In this document: piece by piece, positions 36,304 to 45,514 of the stretch
Position numbering within the stretch: the first letter of the stretch is position 1
Layout: each line of letters starts with the position of its first letter
NCBI RefSeq assembly: GCF_018596315.1
Contig: NZ_JAHEAG010000009.1
Span: 62,001 to 126,000 of the forward strand
Length of the DNA stretch: 64,000 nt
Source: Bradyrhizobium sp. SRL28
Lineage (GTDB): Bacteria; Pseudomonadota; Alphaproteobacteria; Rhizobiales; Xanthobacteraceae
Direction: 5' to 3'
The notes under the pieces: model-generated
Told to the model about the DNA's origin: nothing
Seen by the model: the letters and a program-made list of their open reading frames with translations, nothing else
Database searches by the model: none
Translations under genes and position numbers: made by a program

Positions 36304-37179
36304 ATGCGCTATGGTTTACTGGCTGTCACCCTACTCAGCGTCGCGCTCGGCGGCTGCTCAGAAGGCGTCCTCGATCCCAAGGGACCCATTGCCGCAGCCG
36401 AACGGCTGATTATGTTCAACTCGCTCGGCATCATGCTGGCGATCGTTATCCCTACGATCCTCGCCACGCTCGCGGTCGGCTTCTGGTTTCGCGCGTCGAA
36501 TTCACGCGCTGCATACTTGCCGGATTTCGCGTATTCCGGGCGTCTCGAGCTGCTCGTTTGGTCGATCCCCGCCATGACGGTGCTTCTCGTTGGCGGCGTC
36601 GCGTGGGTTGGCGCCCATGACCTCGACCCGCGTAAGCCGATCAGCTCCAGCGTAACGCCCGTTACCGTCCAGGTCGTCTCGCTCGATTGGAAATGGCTGT
36701 TCATCTATCCGGAGCAGGGAATCGCGAGTGTCAACAACCTGGTCGTACCGGTTGGCACGCCGATCAGCTTCGAACTGACCTCATCGAGCGTCATGAACAG
36801 CTTCCACGCGCCTCAGCTCGGCAGCCAGATCTACACGATGTCCGGAATGGTGACGCGCCTTCACCTGCAGGCCGACCATCTCGGGACATACCCGGGGCAA
36901 TCGGCCATGTTTAGCGGTGACGGATTCTCCGACATGCGCTTCACGGTCGATGCAGTGACGGACAACCAATTTGCGCAATGGGTTCGCCAGGCTCGCGAAA
37001 CGGGTCCGGCACTCGATATGCAGACTTATGCCGCTCTGGCAATGCCCAGCAAAGCGGTCGCGCCATTCACCTACCGCACTGTCGCCGCCGATCTGTTCAG
37101 CCGTATCGTGAACGCAGGTATGGGCACGCAAGAATCATTTCTACCAATTTGTTCGACGTCGCAGAGGGCTGAACGATGA
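36304..37179 (+). CDS. cyoA: Cytochrome bo-type quinol oxidase subunit II
   Basis: 291 residues. Lipoprotein signal with lipobox LGGC (Cys18), two membrane helices (about 40-65 and 80-102), then a cupredoxin-fold periplasmic domain. The CuA ligands of cytochrome c oxidases are absent (QSAMFSGDGF where CuA enzymes have CAELCG), so it accepts quinol. The stop overlaps the cyoB start. Confidence 0.93.
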   Translation: MRYGLLAVTLLSVALGGCSEGVLDPKGPIAAAERLIMFNSLGIMLAIVIPTILATLAVGFWFRASNSRAAYLPDFAYSGRLELLVWSIPAMTVLLVGGVAWVGAHDLDPRKPISSSVTPVTVQVVSLDWKWLFIYPEQGIASVNNLVVPVGTPISFELTSSSVMNSFHAPQLGSQIYTMSGMVTRLHLQADHLGTYPGQSAMFSGDGFSDMRFTVDAVTDNQFAQWVRQARETGPALDMQTYAALAMPSKAVAPFTYRTVAADLFSRIVNAGMGTQESFLPICSTSQRAER

Positions 37180-39161
37180 ATCTCCTGGGCAAGCTTGATT
37201 GGAGCGCGATTCCCCTTCATCAGCCGATCATCATGGGCGCAACGGCGTTCATGGGCCTTATCGTGGCGGCGGTCCTCGGATTCATCACGATGAAGGGCGC
37301 CTGGCCCTATCTGTGGCGCGAATGGCTGACCTCGGTCGACCACAAGCGCATCGGCGTCATGTATTGCATACTGGCGCTCGTCATGCTTCTGCGCGGCTTC
37401 AGCGACGCGATCATGATGCGCTCGCAGCAGGCGGTAGCGGCCGGCGGCGCACAGGGATATCTGCCGCCCGAACATTTTGATCAGATCTTCTCGGCGCATG
37501 GCACGATTATGATCTTCTTCATGGCTATGCCGTTCGTGGTAGGTCTCATGAATTTCGCGGTGCCGCTGCAGCTCGGCATTCGCGATGTCGCCTTCCCTAC
37601 GCTCAACTCAGTCAGTTTCTGGCTGACCGCCGCGGGTGCGCTGTTGATCAACGTTTCGCTCGCGGTCGGCGAGTTTTCGAAAGCCGGCTGGTGGGGTTAT
37701 CCGCCACTCAGCGAATTGCAGTATTCGCCCGGCGTCGGCGTCGACTACTATCTGTGGTCATTGCAAATCTCCGGTCTCGGCACCTTGCTGGCGGGCATCA
37801 ACTTCGTCACGACCATACTGAAGATGCGCGCCCCGGGCATGAGCTATATGCGCATGCCGGTTTTCTGCTGGACTTCGCTCGCCACCAACCTGCTGATCGT
37901 GGCGGCCTTTCCGGTCCTGACCGCGGCTCTCGCGATGCTGCTGCTCGATCGTTATCTCGGCTTCCATTTCTTCACGAACGAGGCCGGTGGCAATCAGATG
38001 TTGTACGCCAACCTGTTCTGGGTCTGGGGACACCCGGAAGTCTACATCCTGGTCCTGCCGGCGTTCGGCGTGTTTTCCGAGGTCATCGCGACCTTCTCCG
38101 GCAAGCCGCTGTTCGGATACCGCTCGATGGTGGTCGCAACCATGGCGATCTGCGTCCTCTCCTTTTTTGTTTGGCTGCACCACTTTTTCACCATGGGCGC
38201 CAGCGCAAACGTCAACGGCTTCTTCGGTATCATGAGCATGGTCATCGCCTTGCCCACCGGCGTGAAAATCTACAACTGGCTCTTCACGATGTACGGCGGC
38301 CGCGTACGGCTCTCGGTGCCGGTGCTGTGGACGGTCGGCTTCATGGTGACCTTCGTCATCGGTGGCATGACCGGCGTGCTCCACGCCGTGCCGCCGGTCA
38401 GCTTCCAGCTCCACAACAGCGTATTCCTCATCGCGCATTTCCATAACGTCATCATCGGCGGCGTCGTATTCGGCGCGATGGCGGGATACACCTACTGGTT
38501 CCCCAAGGCTTTCGGCTTCGCGCTTGACGAACGCTGGGGCAAAGCCTCGTTCTGGTGCTGGCTGGTCGGATTCTATCTCGCATTCATGCCGCTCTACCTG
38601 TTGGGCCTGATGGGCATGACCCGGCGCATGCAGCATTACGACAATCCTGCGTGGCAGCCCTGGCTGATCGTCGCGATGATCGGCGCCATCGTGATCCTGG
38701 GGGGGATCATCTGCCAGATCGTGCAGCTTGTCGTGTCGATTCGTGATCGCGACAGGCTGCGCGTGACCGCCGATCCATGGAATGGCCGCACGCTCGAATG
38801 GTCGACAGCGTCGCCGCCGCCAGCCTGGAATTTTGCCTTCGCGCCGAACGTTACCGGAAGAGACGCCTTCTGGACCAGCAAGCGACAGGAGCAGGCCAGA
38901 CAGGATAAGCCGGCGCCAGCCCGTGCATATGAACCCATTGAAATGCCTAAAAATAGCGCCACCGGCTTTGTCTCGGCCTTCTTCGCCGTCATCATCGGCT
39001 TCTCGATGATCTGGCACATCTGGTGGCTGGCCAGCGTCGGCGTGTTCGGCGCATTCGTGACACTGCTTGCCTTCGCCTTCCGCAGACACCCTGAATTCGA
39101 GGTGCCAGCCGAGCAGATTGCCCGATTCGAACGGGCTCAACAGTCGGGAGCTGCAGCATGA
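37176..39161 (+). CDS. cyoB: Cytochrome bo-type quinol oxidase subunit I
   Basis: Catalytic haem-copper subunit, 661 residues and about 15 helices. The low-spin haem His lies in FSAHGTIMIFF; the CuB site is WGHPEVYIL (His and cross-linked Tyr) and WLHHFFTMG; IAHFHNVIIGG supplies the high-spin haem and low-spin haem ligands. Proton-pumping haem-copper oxidase reducing oxygen to water with quinol electrons, here from formate or sulfide/thiosulfate-type donors. Overlaps both neighbours by 4 bp. Confidence 0.95.
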   Translation: MNLLGKLDWSAIPLHQPIIMGATAFMGLIVAAVLGFITMKGAWPYLWREWLTSVDHKRIGVMYCILALVMLLRGFSDAIMMRSQQAVAAGGAQGYLPPEHFDQIFSAHGTIMIFFMAMPFVVGLMNFAVPLQLGIRDVAFPTLNSVSFWLTAAGALLINVSLAVGEFSKAGWWGYPPLSELQYSPGVGVDYYLWSLQISGLGTLLAGINFVTTILKMRAPGMSYMRMPVFCWTSLATNLLIVAAFPVLTAALAMLLLDRYLGFHFFTNEAGGNQMLYANLFWVWGHPEVYILVLPAFGVFSEVIATFSGKPLFGYRSMVVATMAICVLSFFVWLHHFFTMGASANVNGFFGIMSMVIALPTGVKIYNWLFTMYGGRVRLSVPVLWTVGFMVTFVIGGMTGVLHAVPPVSFQLHNSVFLIAHFHNVIIGGVVFGAMAGYTYWFPKAFGFALDERWGKASFWCWLVGFYLAFMPLYLLGLMGMTRRMQHYDNPAWQPWLIVAMIGAIVILGGIICQIVQLVVSIRDRDRLRVTADPWNGRTLEWSTASPPPAWNFAFAPNVTGRDAFWTSKRQEQARQDKPAPARAYEPIEMPKNSATGFVSAFFAVIIGFSMIWHIWWLASVGVFGAFVTLLAFAFRRHPEFEVPAEQIARFERAQQSGAAA

Positions 39162-39790
39162 ACATCGCCACCACAATCGATGGCGTCCCGCTCGAGGCGT
39201 TGCACAGCGCAAGTGAAGCCGGGCCCGCCGCAAAAAGGATCGTGGTCGCCTACGGTTTCTGGATCTTCCTATTGAGCGACATCGTGATGTTTGCCGCGCT
39301 GTTTGCGAGCTACGCGGTTCTGGTGCGCTCCACGGCGGGCGGTCCGACCGGCGCCCAGTTGTTCAATCAAACCACGGTGGCGATCGAAACCGTCTGCCTG
39401 CTCGTCTCGAGCTACACTTGCGGACTGATGTCGCTCGCCATCAATTCGCGAAATCGCCTTGGCACATATCTGGGTGCCCTGATCACGTTTGCGCTCGGCG
39501 TGGCATTTCTCACCCTCGAGCTCCGCGAATTCGCCGACATGATCGCTCACGGCGCGACGCCGGAGCGCAGCGCCTTTCTCTCCGCCTTCTTCACGCTTGT
39601 CGGCTGCCACGGGCTACACGTCACCCTCGGACTGGTCTGGCTCGCGGTGATGATGGTCCAGGTGGCGGTGATGGGATTCGCCACCAGCGTGCAACACCGA
39701 CTGCTTTGCCTCTCCTTGTTCTGGCACGCGCTCGACATCGTTTGGGTCGGCGTTTTCACGGTGGTTTATCTGATGGGAATTAGCCTATGA
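39158..39790 (+). CDS. cyoC: Cytochrome bo-type quinol oxidase subunit III
   Basis: 210 residues, five helices, heme_Cu oxidase III family (GFWIFLLSDIVMFAALFASY, HGLHVTLGLVW, HRLLCLSLFWHALDIVWV). Structural subunit. Four-base overlaps upstream and downstream show tight coupling. Confidence 0.93.
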   Translation: MNIATTIDGVPLEALHSASEAGPAAKRIVVAYGFWIFLLSDIVMFAALFASYAVLVRSTAGGPTGAQLFNQTTVAIETVCLLVSSYTCGLMSLAINSRNRLGTYLGALITFALGVAFLTLELREFADMIAHGATPERSAFLSAFFTLVGCHGLHVTLGLVWLAVMMVQVAVMGFATSVQHRLLCLSLFWHALDIVWVGVFTVVYLMGISL

Positions 39791-40182
39791 CGGACGTTCG
39801 ATACGATCGCGCTCCCGGAGACGTCCCGAGCGAGGAAGTGCAGGCATGGGCCCCCTCGGAGGCTCTGGTCTACTCCATCGGCCTCTTGGTGGCGCTCGTT
39901 CTCACGGCGACGTCCTTCTGGGTTGCCAACACATCCATGCTCTGGCCGGGCGGCGTGGGCCTGGGGCTTGCGGTCCTCGCGATTGCCCAGATGGGCGTTC
40001 ACCTTGTTTTTTTCCTCCACCTCACCAGCGGGCCGGACAGCACCAACAACATCCTAGCCCTCGCCTTCGGCCTGCTCATCGTATTCGTGGTGGTCGTCGG
40101 TACAATATGGATCGTGACCGACCTGAACGACAACATGCTGATGCCGTCGTCCGATGCGATGAACGTGCGGATGCAGCCTTGA
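39787..40182 (+). CDS. cyoD: Cytochrome bo-type quinol oxidase subunit IV
   Basis: 131 residues with three helices (about 23-45, 55-77, 90-112), including QMGVHLVFFLHL, characteristic of CyoD. Last gene of the oxidase operon. It ends 229 bp before dps, with a CTAAA-type site between. Confidence 0.9.
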   Translation: MTDVRYDRAPGDVPSEEVQAWAPSEALVYSIGLLVALVLTATSFWVANTSMLWPGGVGLGLAVLAIAQMGVHLVFFLHLTSGPDSTNNILALAFGLLIVFVVVVGTIWIVTDLNDNMLMPSSDAMNVRMQP

Positions 40183-40283
40183 AGCCGTGAGCGGTCAATG
40201 CGGATATGGAGATCTCGACCATGGCGCATATCGATCGGCTGCCGTTTCGGATCCATGCCGTTCTCTTGTGACAACCTGGAAGG

Positions 40284-40299
40284 CTAAACAGCTTTTTAA
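40284..40299 (+). promoter_or_regulatory. CTAAA-N6-TTTAR site n
   Basis: CTAAA-CAGCTT-TTTAA then TTG, 112 bp before the dps start. CTATAG begins about 31 nt after the right-half first T, so spacing is not standard. Confidence 0.45.
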
Positions 40300-40410
40300 T
40301 TGAAACGTCCGGGAACGAAGGCGATCTATAGGCTGTCCAACCGGCACGCAGCAGGTCGCCATCTGTCTGCGGTCGAAGTCACCCGACTAAAAATCGACGA
40401 GGTCGCTTAC

Positions 40411-40905
40411 ATGTTGCAGAAAATGTCGCTCAAGACTCCCACCACTCTTTCGGAACACGCCGTTCGTGATATCTCGGTCGAACTGACGGTGCTTCTCTCG
40501 GACGTATTTGCGCTATATCTCAAGACCAAGAATTTCCATTGGCACATGTCTGGCCCACATTTCCGCGACTATCATTTGATGCTCGATGACCAAGGCGACC
40601 AGCTTTTTGCCATGACGGATGCCATTGCCGAGCGCGTGCGGAAGATCGGCGGGACAACCATTCGTTCGATCGGGCAAATCTCGCGCCTTCAGCGCATCGT
40701 GGATAACAATGCAGAATACGTTGAGCCGTTCGACATGATAGCTGAGCTCCGCGAAGACAACGCAATACTGACGCGGAACATGCGCGAGGTTCATTCGCTC
40801 TGCGACAAGGCAGGAGATGTGGCTACCGCAAGCCTGCTGGAGAACTGGATCGACGAGACAGAGAAGCGAACCTGGTTCCTCTTCGAGTGCGGTCAGCGCG
40901 CCTGA
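40411..40905 (+). CDS. dps: Dps-type ferritin-like DNA protection protein
   Basis: 164-residue dodecameric miniferritin that oxidises and stores iron with peroxide. The ferroxidase residues are in KTKNFHWHMSGPHF and HLMLDDQGDQ (about 38-64). ATG 40411 (MLQKMSLKTP) gives the normal length; the long frame from 40300 begins on the regulatory site. Downstream of a CTAAA-type site, in line with stress control. Works with catalase and peroxidases in the window. Confidence 0.92.
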   Translation: MLQKMSLKTPTTLSEHAVRDISVELTVLLSDVFALYLKTKNFHWHMSGPHFRDYHLMLDDQGDQLFAMTDAIAERVRKIGGTTIRSIGQISRLQRIVDNNAEYVEPFDMIAELREDNAILTRNMREVHSLCDKAGDVATASLLENWIDETEKRTWFLFECGQRA

Positions 40906-41042
40906 GATCCAAGACGAACGACTCGCTGCGGATTCAGTATCTCGGACATCTCTCTATTTACTCGTCGATGAATGGACACGTTCGACCAGAGTCTAAGGAC
41001 GCCTTTCTGTCCTGACTTACGCCAGCATCGAAGGAAGCACCA

Positions 41043-41231
41043 ATGAAGGACAGGACCCGCCGGACAATTCCCAAGCGTCGTGTCAAGGTTCAAAACAAGA
41101 CTCGATCAACAAGATCAAAAGCGCAGGATGCGGAATGGGAGCGTGTCAATGACCAACTCGACGACGCCCTCAGGCAAACCTTCCCTGCCAGTGACGCGCT
41201 ATCGATTATTCAAATCGTTCGCTGCAGTTAA
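41043..41231 (+). CDS. Small basic hypothetical protein
   Basis: 62 residues: strongly basic first 30 (RTRRTIPKRRVKVQNK), then an acidic amphipathic helix and ALRQTFPASDALSI, a tail of the sort seen in many rhizobial small proteins (general recollection). SD GAAGGAAG lies 6 nt before ATG. No membrane segment. Possibly nucleic-acid binding; function unknown. Confidence 0.6.
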   Translation: MKDRTRRTIPKRRVKVQNKTRSTRSKAQDAEWERVNDQLDDALRQTFPASDALSIIQIVRCS

Positions 41232-41381
41232 TGACTCGAGGCCGGGCCCTTCCCGGGATAACCGGGGCGTGTGACCGGGATATGCCGGCATTCTCAAGAA
41301 GCCGACGCGTGGCGACACCTTTGCTCATTGAGCATTTCGGCCGCCACCATAGGAAGTCCCAGGCACGGACGAGGACATGTC

Positions 41382-42317
41382 ATGAAGGTTGGAATTGTCG
41401 GAGCGGGAGCCGTCGGGGCCGCATGTGCAATGGCAACCCTCATGAGAGGTTGCGCCAGCGAGCTGATTTTCGTTAACCGAGGCCGCAATCGCGCGAAAGC
41501 CATGGCGACCGACATGGGCTACGGGGCCCCCCTGTCATCCACCACCAGGGCGACAGATGGGGACTATTCGGATCTGGCGGGCGCCGCGCTCGTCATGATC
41601 ACCGTCGGCGTCAACGAGAAATCCGGCGGGGCAACGGATCGTAGCGATCCACTGGGCCGCTTGCGCCTGCTGGACAGGAATGCCGAGGTCTACCGTGAGG
41701 TAATTCCCGCGATTACCGTAGCCGCGCCGGACGCCGTTCTGCTCGTCGTCACCGACCCTCCGGATCCGCTTGCCTACCTGACACGCGAACTGGCCGGTCA
41801 TGAACGCGTTCTCAGCACCGGCACGCTGCTCGACAGCCTGCGCTTTCGCGTGCATCTGGGCCGACGGCTCAGGGTAGCTCCGACAGACATCGAGGCGCAG
41901 GTTCTCGGGGAACATGGAACATCCCAGATCTTTCATTGGTCTGCCGCCCGCGTAGGCGGCGTCCCGATTACGGATGCGCTTGAGCGGCTCGGCCTTATGC
42001 AGGGCGACGACGTCCGCGCGATGATCGAGAACGAAGTGCGCTATGCAAACATAGCGATCATCGAAGGTATTGGAGCCAGCCAGTATGGAATTGGAATGGT
42101 TTGCGCCCGGATCGCCGAAATCGTGCTGCGCGACGAACGCGCCGTAGTTCCTATCGGGGTTTATAACTCAAGACTTGGAGTAACACTCTCGCTGCCCGGT
42201 GTCGTCGGTCGGGACGGCTGCCTCCAAATCCTTGACCCTCCTCTGTCGAATGTCGAACAAGTTGCCCTGAAAAGATGTGTCGAAACATTACACAAGGCCC
42301 AAGGGCGAATCCGCTGA
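41382..42317 (+). CDS. L-lactate/malate dehydrogenase-family protein
   Basis: NAD-dependent 2-hydroxyacid dehydrogenase family, 311 residues. Rossmann motif GAGAVGAACA at 7-16, LDH-like GTLLDSLRFR with the substrate Arg, and the catalytic His in GEHGTSQI. Odd points: the active-site loop reads NEKSGGATDRSDPLGRLRLL, longer than the usual NQKPGE loop, with Glu where LDH has the specificity Gln and MDH has Arg; and NPVD is replaced by DPPDP. Substrate is therefore uncertain. SD GGACGAGGA. Stands alone. Confidence 0.8.
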   Translation: MKVGIVGAGAVGAACAMATLMRGCASELIFVNRGRNRAKAMATDMGYGAPLSSTTRATDGDYSDLAGAALVMITVGVNEKSGGATDRSDPLGRLRLLDRNAEVYREVIPAITVAAPDAVLLVVTDPPDPLAYLTRELAGHERVLSTGTLLDSLRFRVHLGRRLRVAPTDIEAQVLGEHGTSQIFHWSAARVGGVPITDALERLGLMQGDDVRAMIENEVRYANIAIIEGIGASQYGIGMVCARIAEIVLRDERAVVPIGVYNSRLGVTLSLPGVVGRDGCLQILDPPLSNVEQVALKRCVETLHKAQGRIR

Positions 42318-42375
42318 TTAGCTATCAGAGCAAGTGCGACCAGAGTTCGGCGCGTGGATATCGAGGCGTGACCAA

Positions 42376-42750
42376 ATGGCTCCTTCGATGACTGCTATTG
42401 TCCGCCTTTTTACCTTGGCGATTCTGTTCGGCCTTCCCGGCGTGCTGACGCCGGCGTTTGCGCGCGCCAGCTCGTTCGAGGAAAAGGTCTGGGATCCCGG
42501 AAATATCGACGCATTGCCGCCAGAGGTCCGAAGCGCCCTCACGCGAATGTGTGGACCGGACTTGGCGGCGCAGCAGTATTTCGCCGGCTACTTCGAGAAT
42601 TCGAAGCTTCTCGTCTTGCATTTCGGACGTCTTCGTTGCGGCAATCGGACGGCCATCTGTACCCAAGGACGATGCCTTCATCAGGTTTACCGAAAAGTCG
42701 GCGATCACTATCGGTTGCTGAGAAGCTACTACGGTCCGGACGACGATTAA
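42376..42750 (+). CDS. Small secreted protein, unknown
   Basis: 124 residues from ATG 42376 (or 42388) with a Sec signal (LFTLAILFGLPGVLTPAFA), then a mature domain with four cysteines (RMCGPD, LRCGNRTAIC, GRCLHQVY) likely forming disulfides, and a YYGPDDD tail. The VYRKVGDHYRLLRS stretch suggests a small beta-domain. I do not recognise a family. No operon neighbours. Confidence 0.65.
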   Translation: MAPSMTAIVRLFTLAILFGLPGVLTPAFARASSFEEKVWDPGNIDALPPEVRSALTRMCGPDLAAQQYFAGYFENSKLLVLHFGRLRCGNRTAICTQGRCLHQVYRKVGDHYRLLRSYYGPDDD

Positions 42751-42966
42751 TGGCTCACGCAGGGGTCTGACCGTCGTACTGTGCTTCACCGGCAGACCGG
42801 GAAAGAGCCTGACCGACTGGCACGAAATGTCACCTTTCCTGCCAAGCAAATCGATTTTCGGGATCGCTCTCCCATGCCGGACAGCTCGCATATGCGGCAT
42901 CCCGAAAATCGCCTGCCGGCAAACCCATACGCCCATCAAATCGCGCATATTAGGAGAGCCTTTCGA

Positions 42967-44358
42967 ATGTCGACGGAAACAATTTCGGCGGACGGGCCGG
43001 TTGCGATCGATGGTCTGCCGGCAGAACGCCGGAGATGGGCCGCCGCTGCCATTTTTACCGCTCTCGCGATGGCCTCGCTCGATACGGCGATCGCGAATAA
43101 TCGCCCTCCCCGCAATAGCTGCTGATCTGCACGCTGGCCCGGCCGAAGTGATCTGGGTGGTGAATGTCTACCAGATTGCGATGGTCGCAACCCTTTTGCC
43201 GCTCGCCGCGCTTGGCGAAGTCGTCGGTCACCACCGCATCTACCTCGGAGGCCTTGTGCTGTTCACGTTGGCGTCGCTTTTTTGCGCATGCGCATGGTCG
43301 TTGCCCAGCCTGCTGACCGCACGCGTGCTGCAGGGCTTCGGCGCCGGCGGTATTATGAGCGTGAACACGGCGTGGTTCGCTTCGTTTATCCAGGGCGCTT
43401 GCAGGGGGACTGGGTTTCGGACGCAACGCGATGGTCGTCGCCACCGCCTTCACGCTCGGTCCGACGATCGCCTCGGGCATCCTCGCGATTGGACCTTGGA
43501 GCTGGCTGTTTGCCATCAACATCCCCTTCGGTGTTGTTGCGACCCTGATCGGTTTGAAGACATTGCCGCGTACCCCGAGAGCGACGCTTGGCTTCGATTT
43601 CCGGGAGCAATGATGGCCGCAGGCTGTCTGGGCCTTTTCATCCTGGGGATTGGAAGCGCCGCCCATCACGCGCGGCCTGGGCTTGTATCGATCGAACTTG
43701 CCTCCGCCGTGCTGCTTGGCTGGGCTCTGATCCGCCGGCAAGCGGATCCTCCGGCACCCGTGCTGCCGGTCGACCTGTTTCGGAGACCGATTTTTGCGCT
43801 TTCCACCGCGACCGCGGTCTGCTCGTTTGCGGCCCAAGGCCTGGCTTTGTCTCACTGCCATTCTACTTCGAGGACATTCTTCATCGTTCGCAGGTCGAGA
43901 CGGGCATCTTCATGACCCCATGGCCTCTCGTCGTGGGCATCATGGCACCGATCGCCGGCCGTCTATCCGACCGCCATTCCGCAGGAATTCCCGGCGGCCT
44001 CGGTCTCGCGTTGCTGAGCCTGGGAATGGCCCTGCTGGCGATGCTCCCGGCCAACCCGCATGTCGTCGACATCGTTTGGCGCATGGCTATCTGCGGATGT
44101 CGGTTTGGCTTTTTTCAGGCCCCGAACATGAAGGCCTTGATGTCCGGCGCGCCTGTCGATCGTAGCGGCAGCGCAAGCGGCACGGTTGCGACGGCACGCC
44201 TGACCGGGCAGACAATCGGTGCGCTTGCCGCTCTCTGTTTTGGCCTCGCCGGTCGCGAGGGAGCCACGCTTGCATTGGGGCTTGGTGCAGTATTCGCCGC
44301 GACCGGAAGCGGGATGAGCTTCCTGCGTTTGGTCGCGACACCGCAAAGCGTTGCTTGA
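42967..44358 (+). pseudogene. DHA2-type MFS exporter (EmrB/QacA-like), multiple frameshifts
   Basis: Recognisable over nearly full length: ALAMASLDTAIAN, then IALPAIAADLHAGPAEVIWVV, LLTARVLQGFGAGGIMSV, TLGPTIASGILAIGPWSWLF and so on to the end. The frame must be switched near 43095, 43405, 43612 and 43843, so no functional product is likely. The ancestral 14-helix drug exporter would be about 460 residues. Start ATG 42967 has a GAGAG SD. Four shifts in one gene, with intact large genes nearby, point to real decay rather than reading errors. Confidence 0.85.
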
Positions 44359-44412
44359 ACCTGTGATTGCTCTTCTCTGCCGGAAGGAAAAACTGCGCGG
44401 CGGCTGTATCGT

Positions 44413-44982
44413 TCATGCCGCCTTTCGGACAGAGCGAACTGCCCTGATCTCCTCGAGGAGATCATCGACGCCCGCAAGTGCGAAGCCGATCGCAGCCTCA
44501 TCGATGAGGCGCCCGTCGCGCACCTTCTCGTGCACGCCGGCGATCACGATCTGGGGCCGGAAAACAGGACGTGTTGGTATCGATGCGAGCGTCTCGTTCA
44601 TCTGCTGCTGTGCGCGCACGCCACCGGTGAAGGCGGGCGAGGCCGTCATCGTCAGCACCGGCTTGCCTTTCAGCGCCGACACACCGTAGGGCCGAGAGGC
44701 CCAGTCGAGCGCATTCTTCAGCACGTCCGACATGCCATGATTGTATTCGGGTGAGATCATGATCACGCCATCGCTCGCCTCAATCGCCGAACGCAAGGCA
44801 CGCACCGATTCAGGTGCGTGCTCGGCGTCATCATCCTCGTTGTAGAGCGGAATCCCATGCAGCGGGAAAATGTCGAGTGCAGCCCGGAACCCAAGCGCGT
44901 CCTGAAGGCCGCGAAGCACCGCGGTGCTGTAGGAGGCGCGGCGCAGGCTGCCGGAGAGGCCGAGAAGCGAGAGTTGTATCAT
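44413..44982 (-). CDS. NADPH-dependent FMN reductase (ChrR/azoreductase-like)
   Basis: 189-residue flavodoxin-fold reductase. FMN phosphate loop GLSGSLRRASYST at 8-20, SPEYNHGMSDVLKNALDW (about 79-96) for the isoalloxazine ring, and the LKGKPVLTMTASP strand are conserved. Reduces quinones, azo dyes, chromate or free flavin. Start 44982 (MIQLSLLGL). A CTAAA-type site lies about 80 bp upstream on the same strand. Stands alone. Confidence 0.88.
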   Translation of the reverse strand: MIQLSLLGLSGSLRRASYSTAVLRGLQDALGFRAALDIFPLHGIPLYNEDDDAEHAPESVRALRSAIEASDGVIMISPEYNHGMSDVLKNALDWASRPYGVSALKGKPVLTMTASPAFTGGVRAQQQMNETLASIPTRPVFRPQIVIAGVHEKVRDGRLIDEAAIGFALAGVDDLLEEIRAVRSVRKAA

Positions 44983-45033
44983 CGGGGACGGAGCTCCAAA
45001 CAACTGGAATTTCCAAATTGGCGATCAGAGAAA

Positions 45034-45076
45034 CATCGCGACGACGTCGGTCAAGCTCAAGTAAATTCGATTTTAG
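45034..45076 (-). promoter_or_regulatory. CTAAA-N6-TTTAR site i
   Basis: Minus strand CTAAA-ATCGAA-TTTAC, with a weak -10 (GCGATG/CGATGT) at offset 26-27; upstream of the flavin reductase. Confidence 0.45.
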
Positions 45077-45223
45077 ATTCCACGCCCTGTGACTGTTCGC
45101 GAATGTCGACGTTTCAGTAAACGGATGCGTGATCAGGCTCGTATTCCTGTGTCGCGGTGCGCATTTATCCTGTTGGGGATACTGAGATCGCAAGGAAGCA
45201 GAGCTGTAACAAAAGACCTTAAG

Positions 45224-45334
45224 AACGCCCCGCGCATCGGCCGCAAGCCGAGGAGCGTCACCGAGGTGCGGATAGCTCCGTCTCGTATCATCGTGTTCAA
45301 GCCGTCGGCCGTTCTGAAGGAACGAATCAATCGC
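45224..45334 (+). pseudogene. C-terminal fragment of an IHF/HU-family protein
   Basis: About 37 codons read NAPRIGRKPRSVTEVRIAPS followed by a RIIVFKPSAVLKERIN-type end, matching the beta-arm and C-terminal helix of IHF-alpha. The first two thirds of the protein are missing and the upstream frame is unrelated. The conserved Pro-containing arm (GRNPKTG) is altered to GRKPRSV. A gene relic in a 530-bp gap otherwise without genes. Confidence 0.55.
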
Positions 45335-45514
45335 CCCAACCAGACGAGGTCGCGTGAGCAGCCGGGATATTCGGGCTCTATTGGGACACGTTCTGCGCGA
45401 CGTTACTTAGCGCCGTCTGGTTCATGACCATCAGTTCGCATCCGGACACTGAGATCACCGACAGGTGGCGCCATGCCATCGGTTCTGAAATCCCATCGCC
45501 GCAAGAGAATAACC

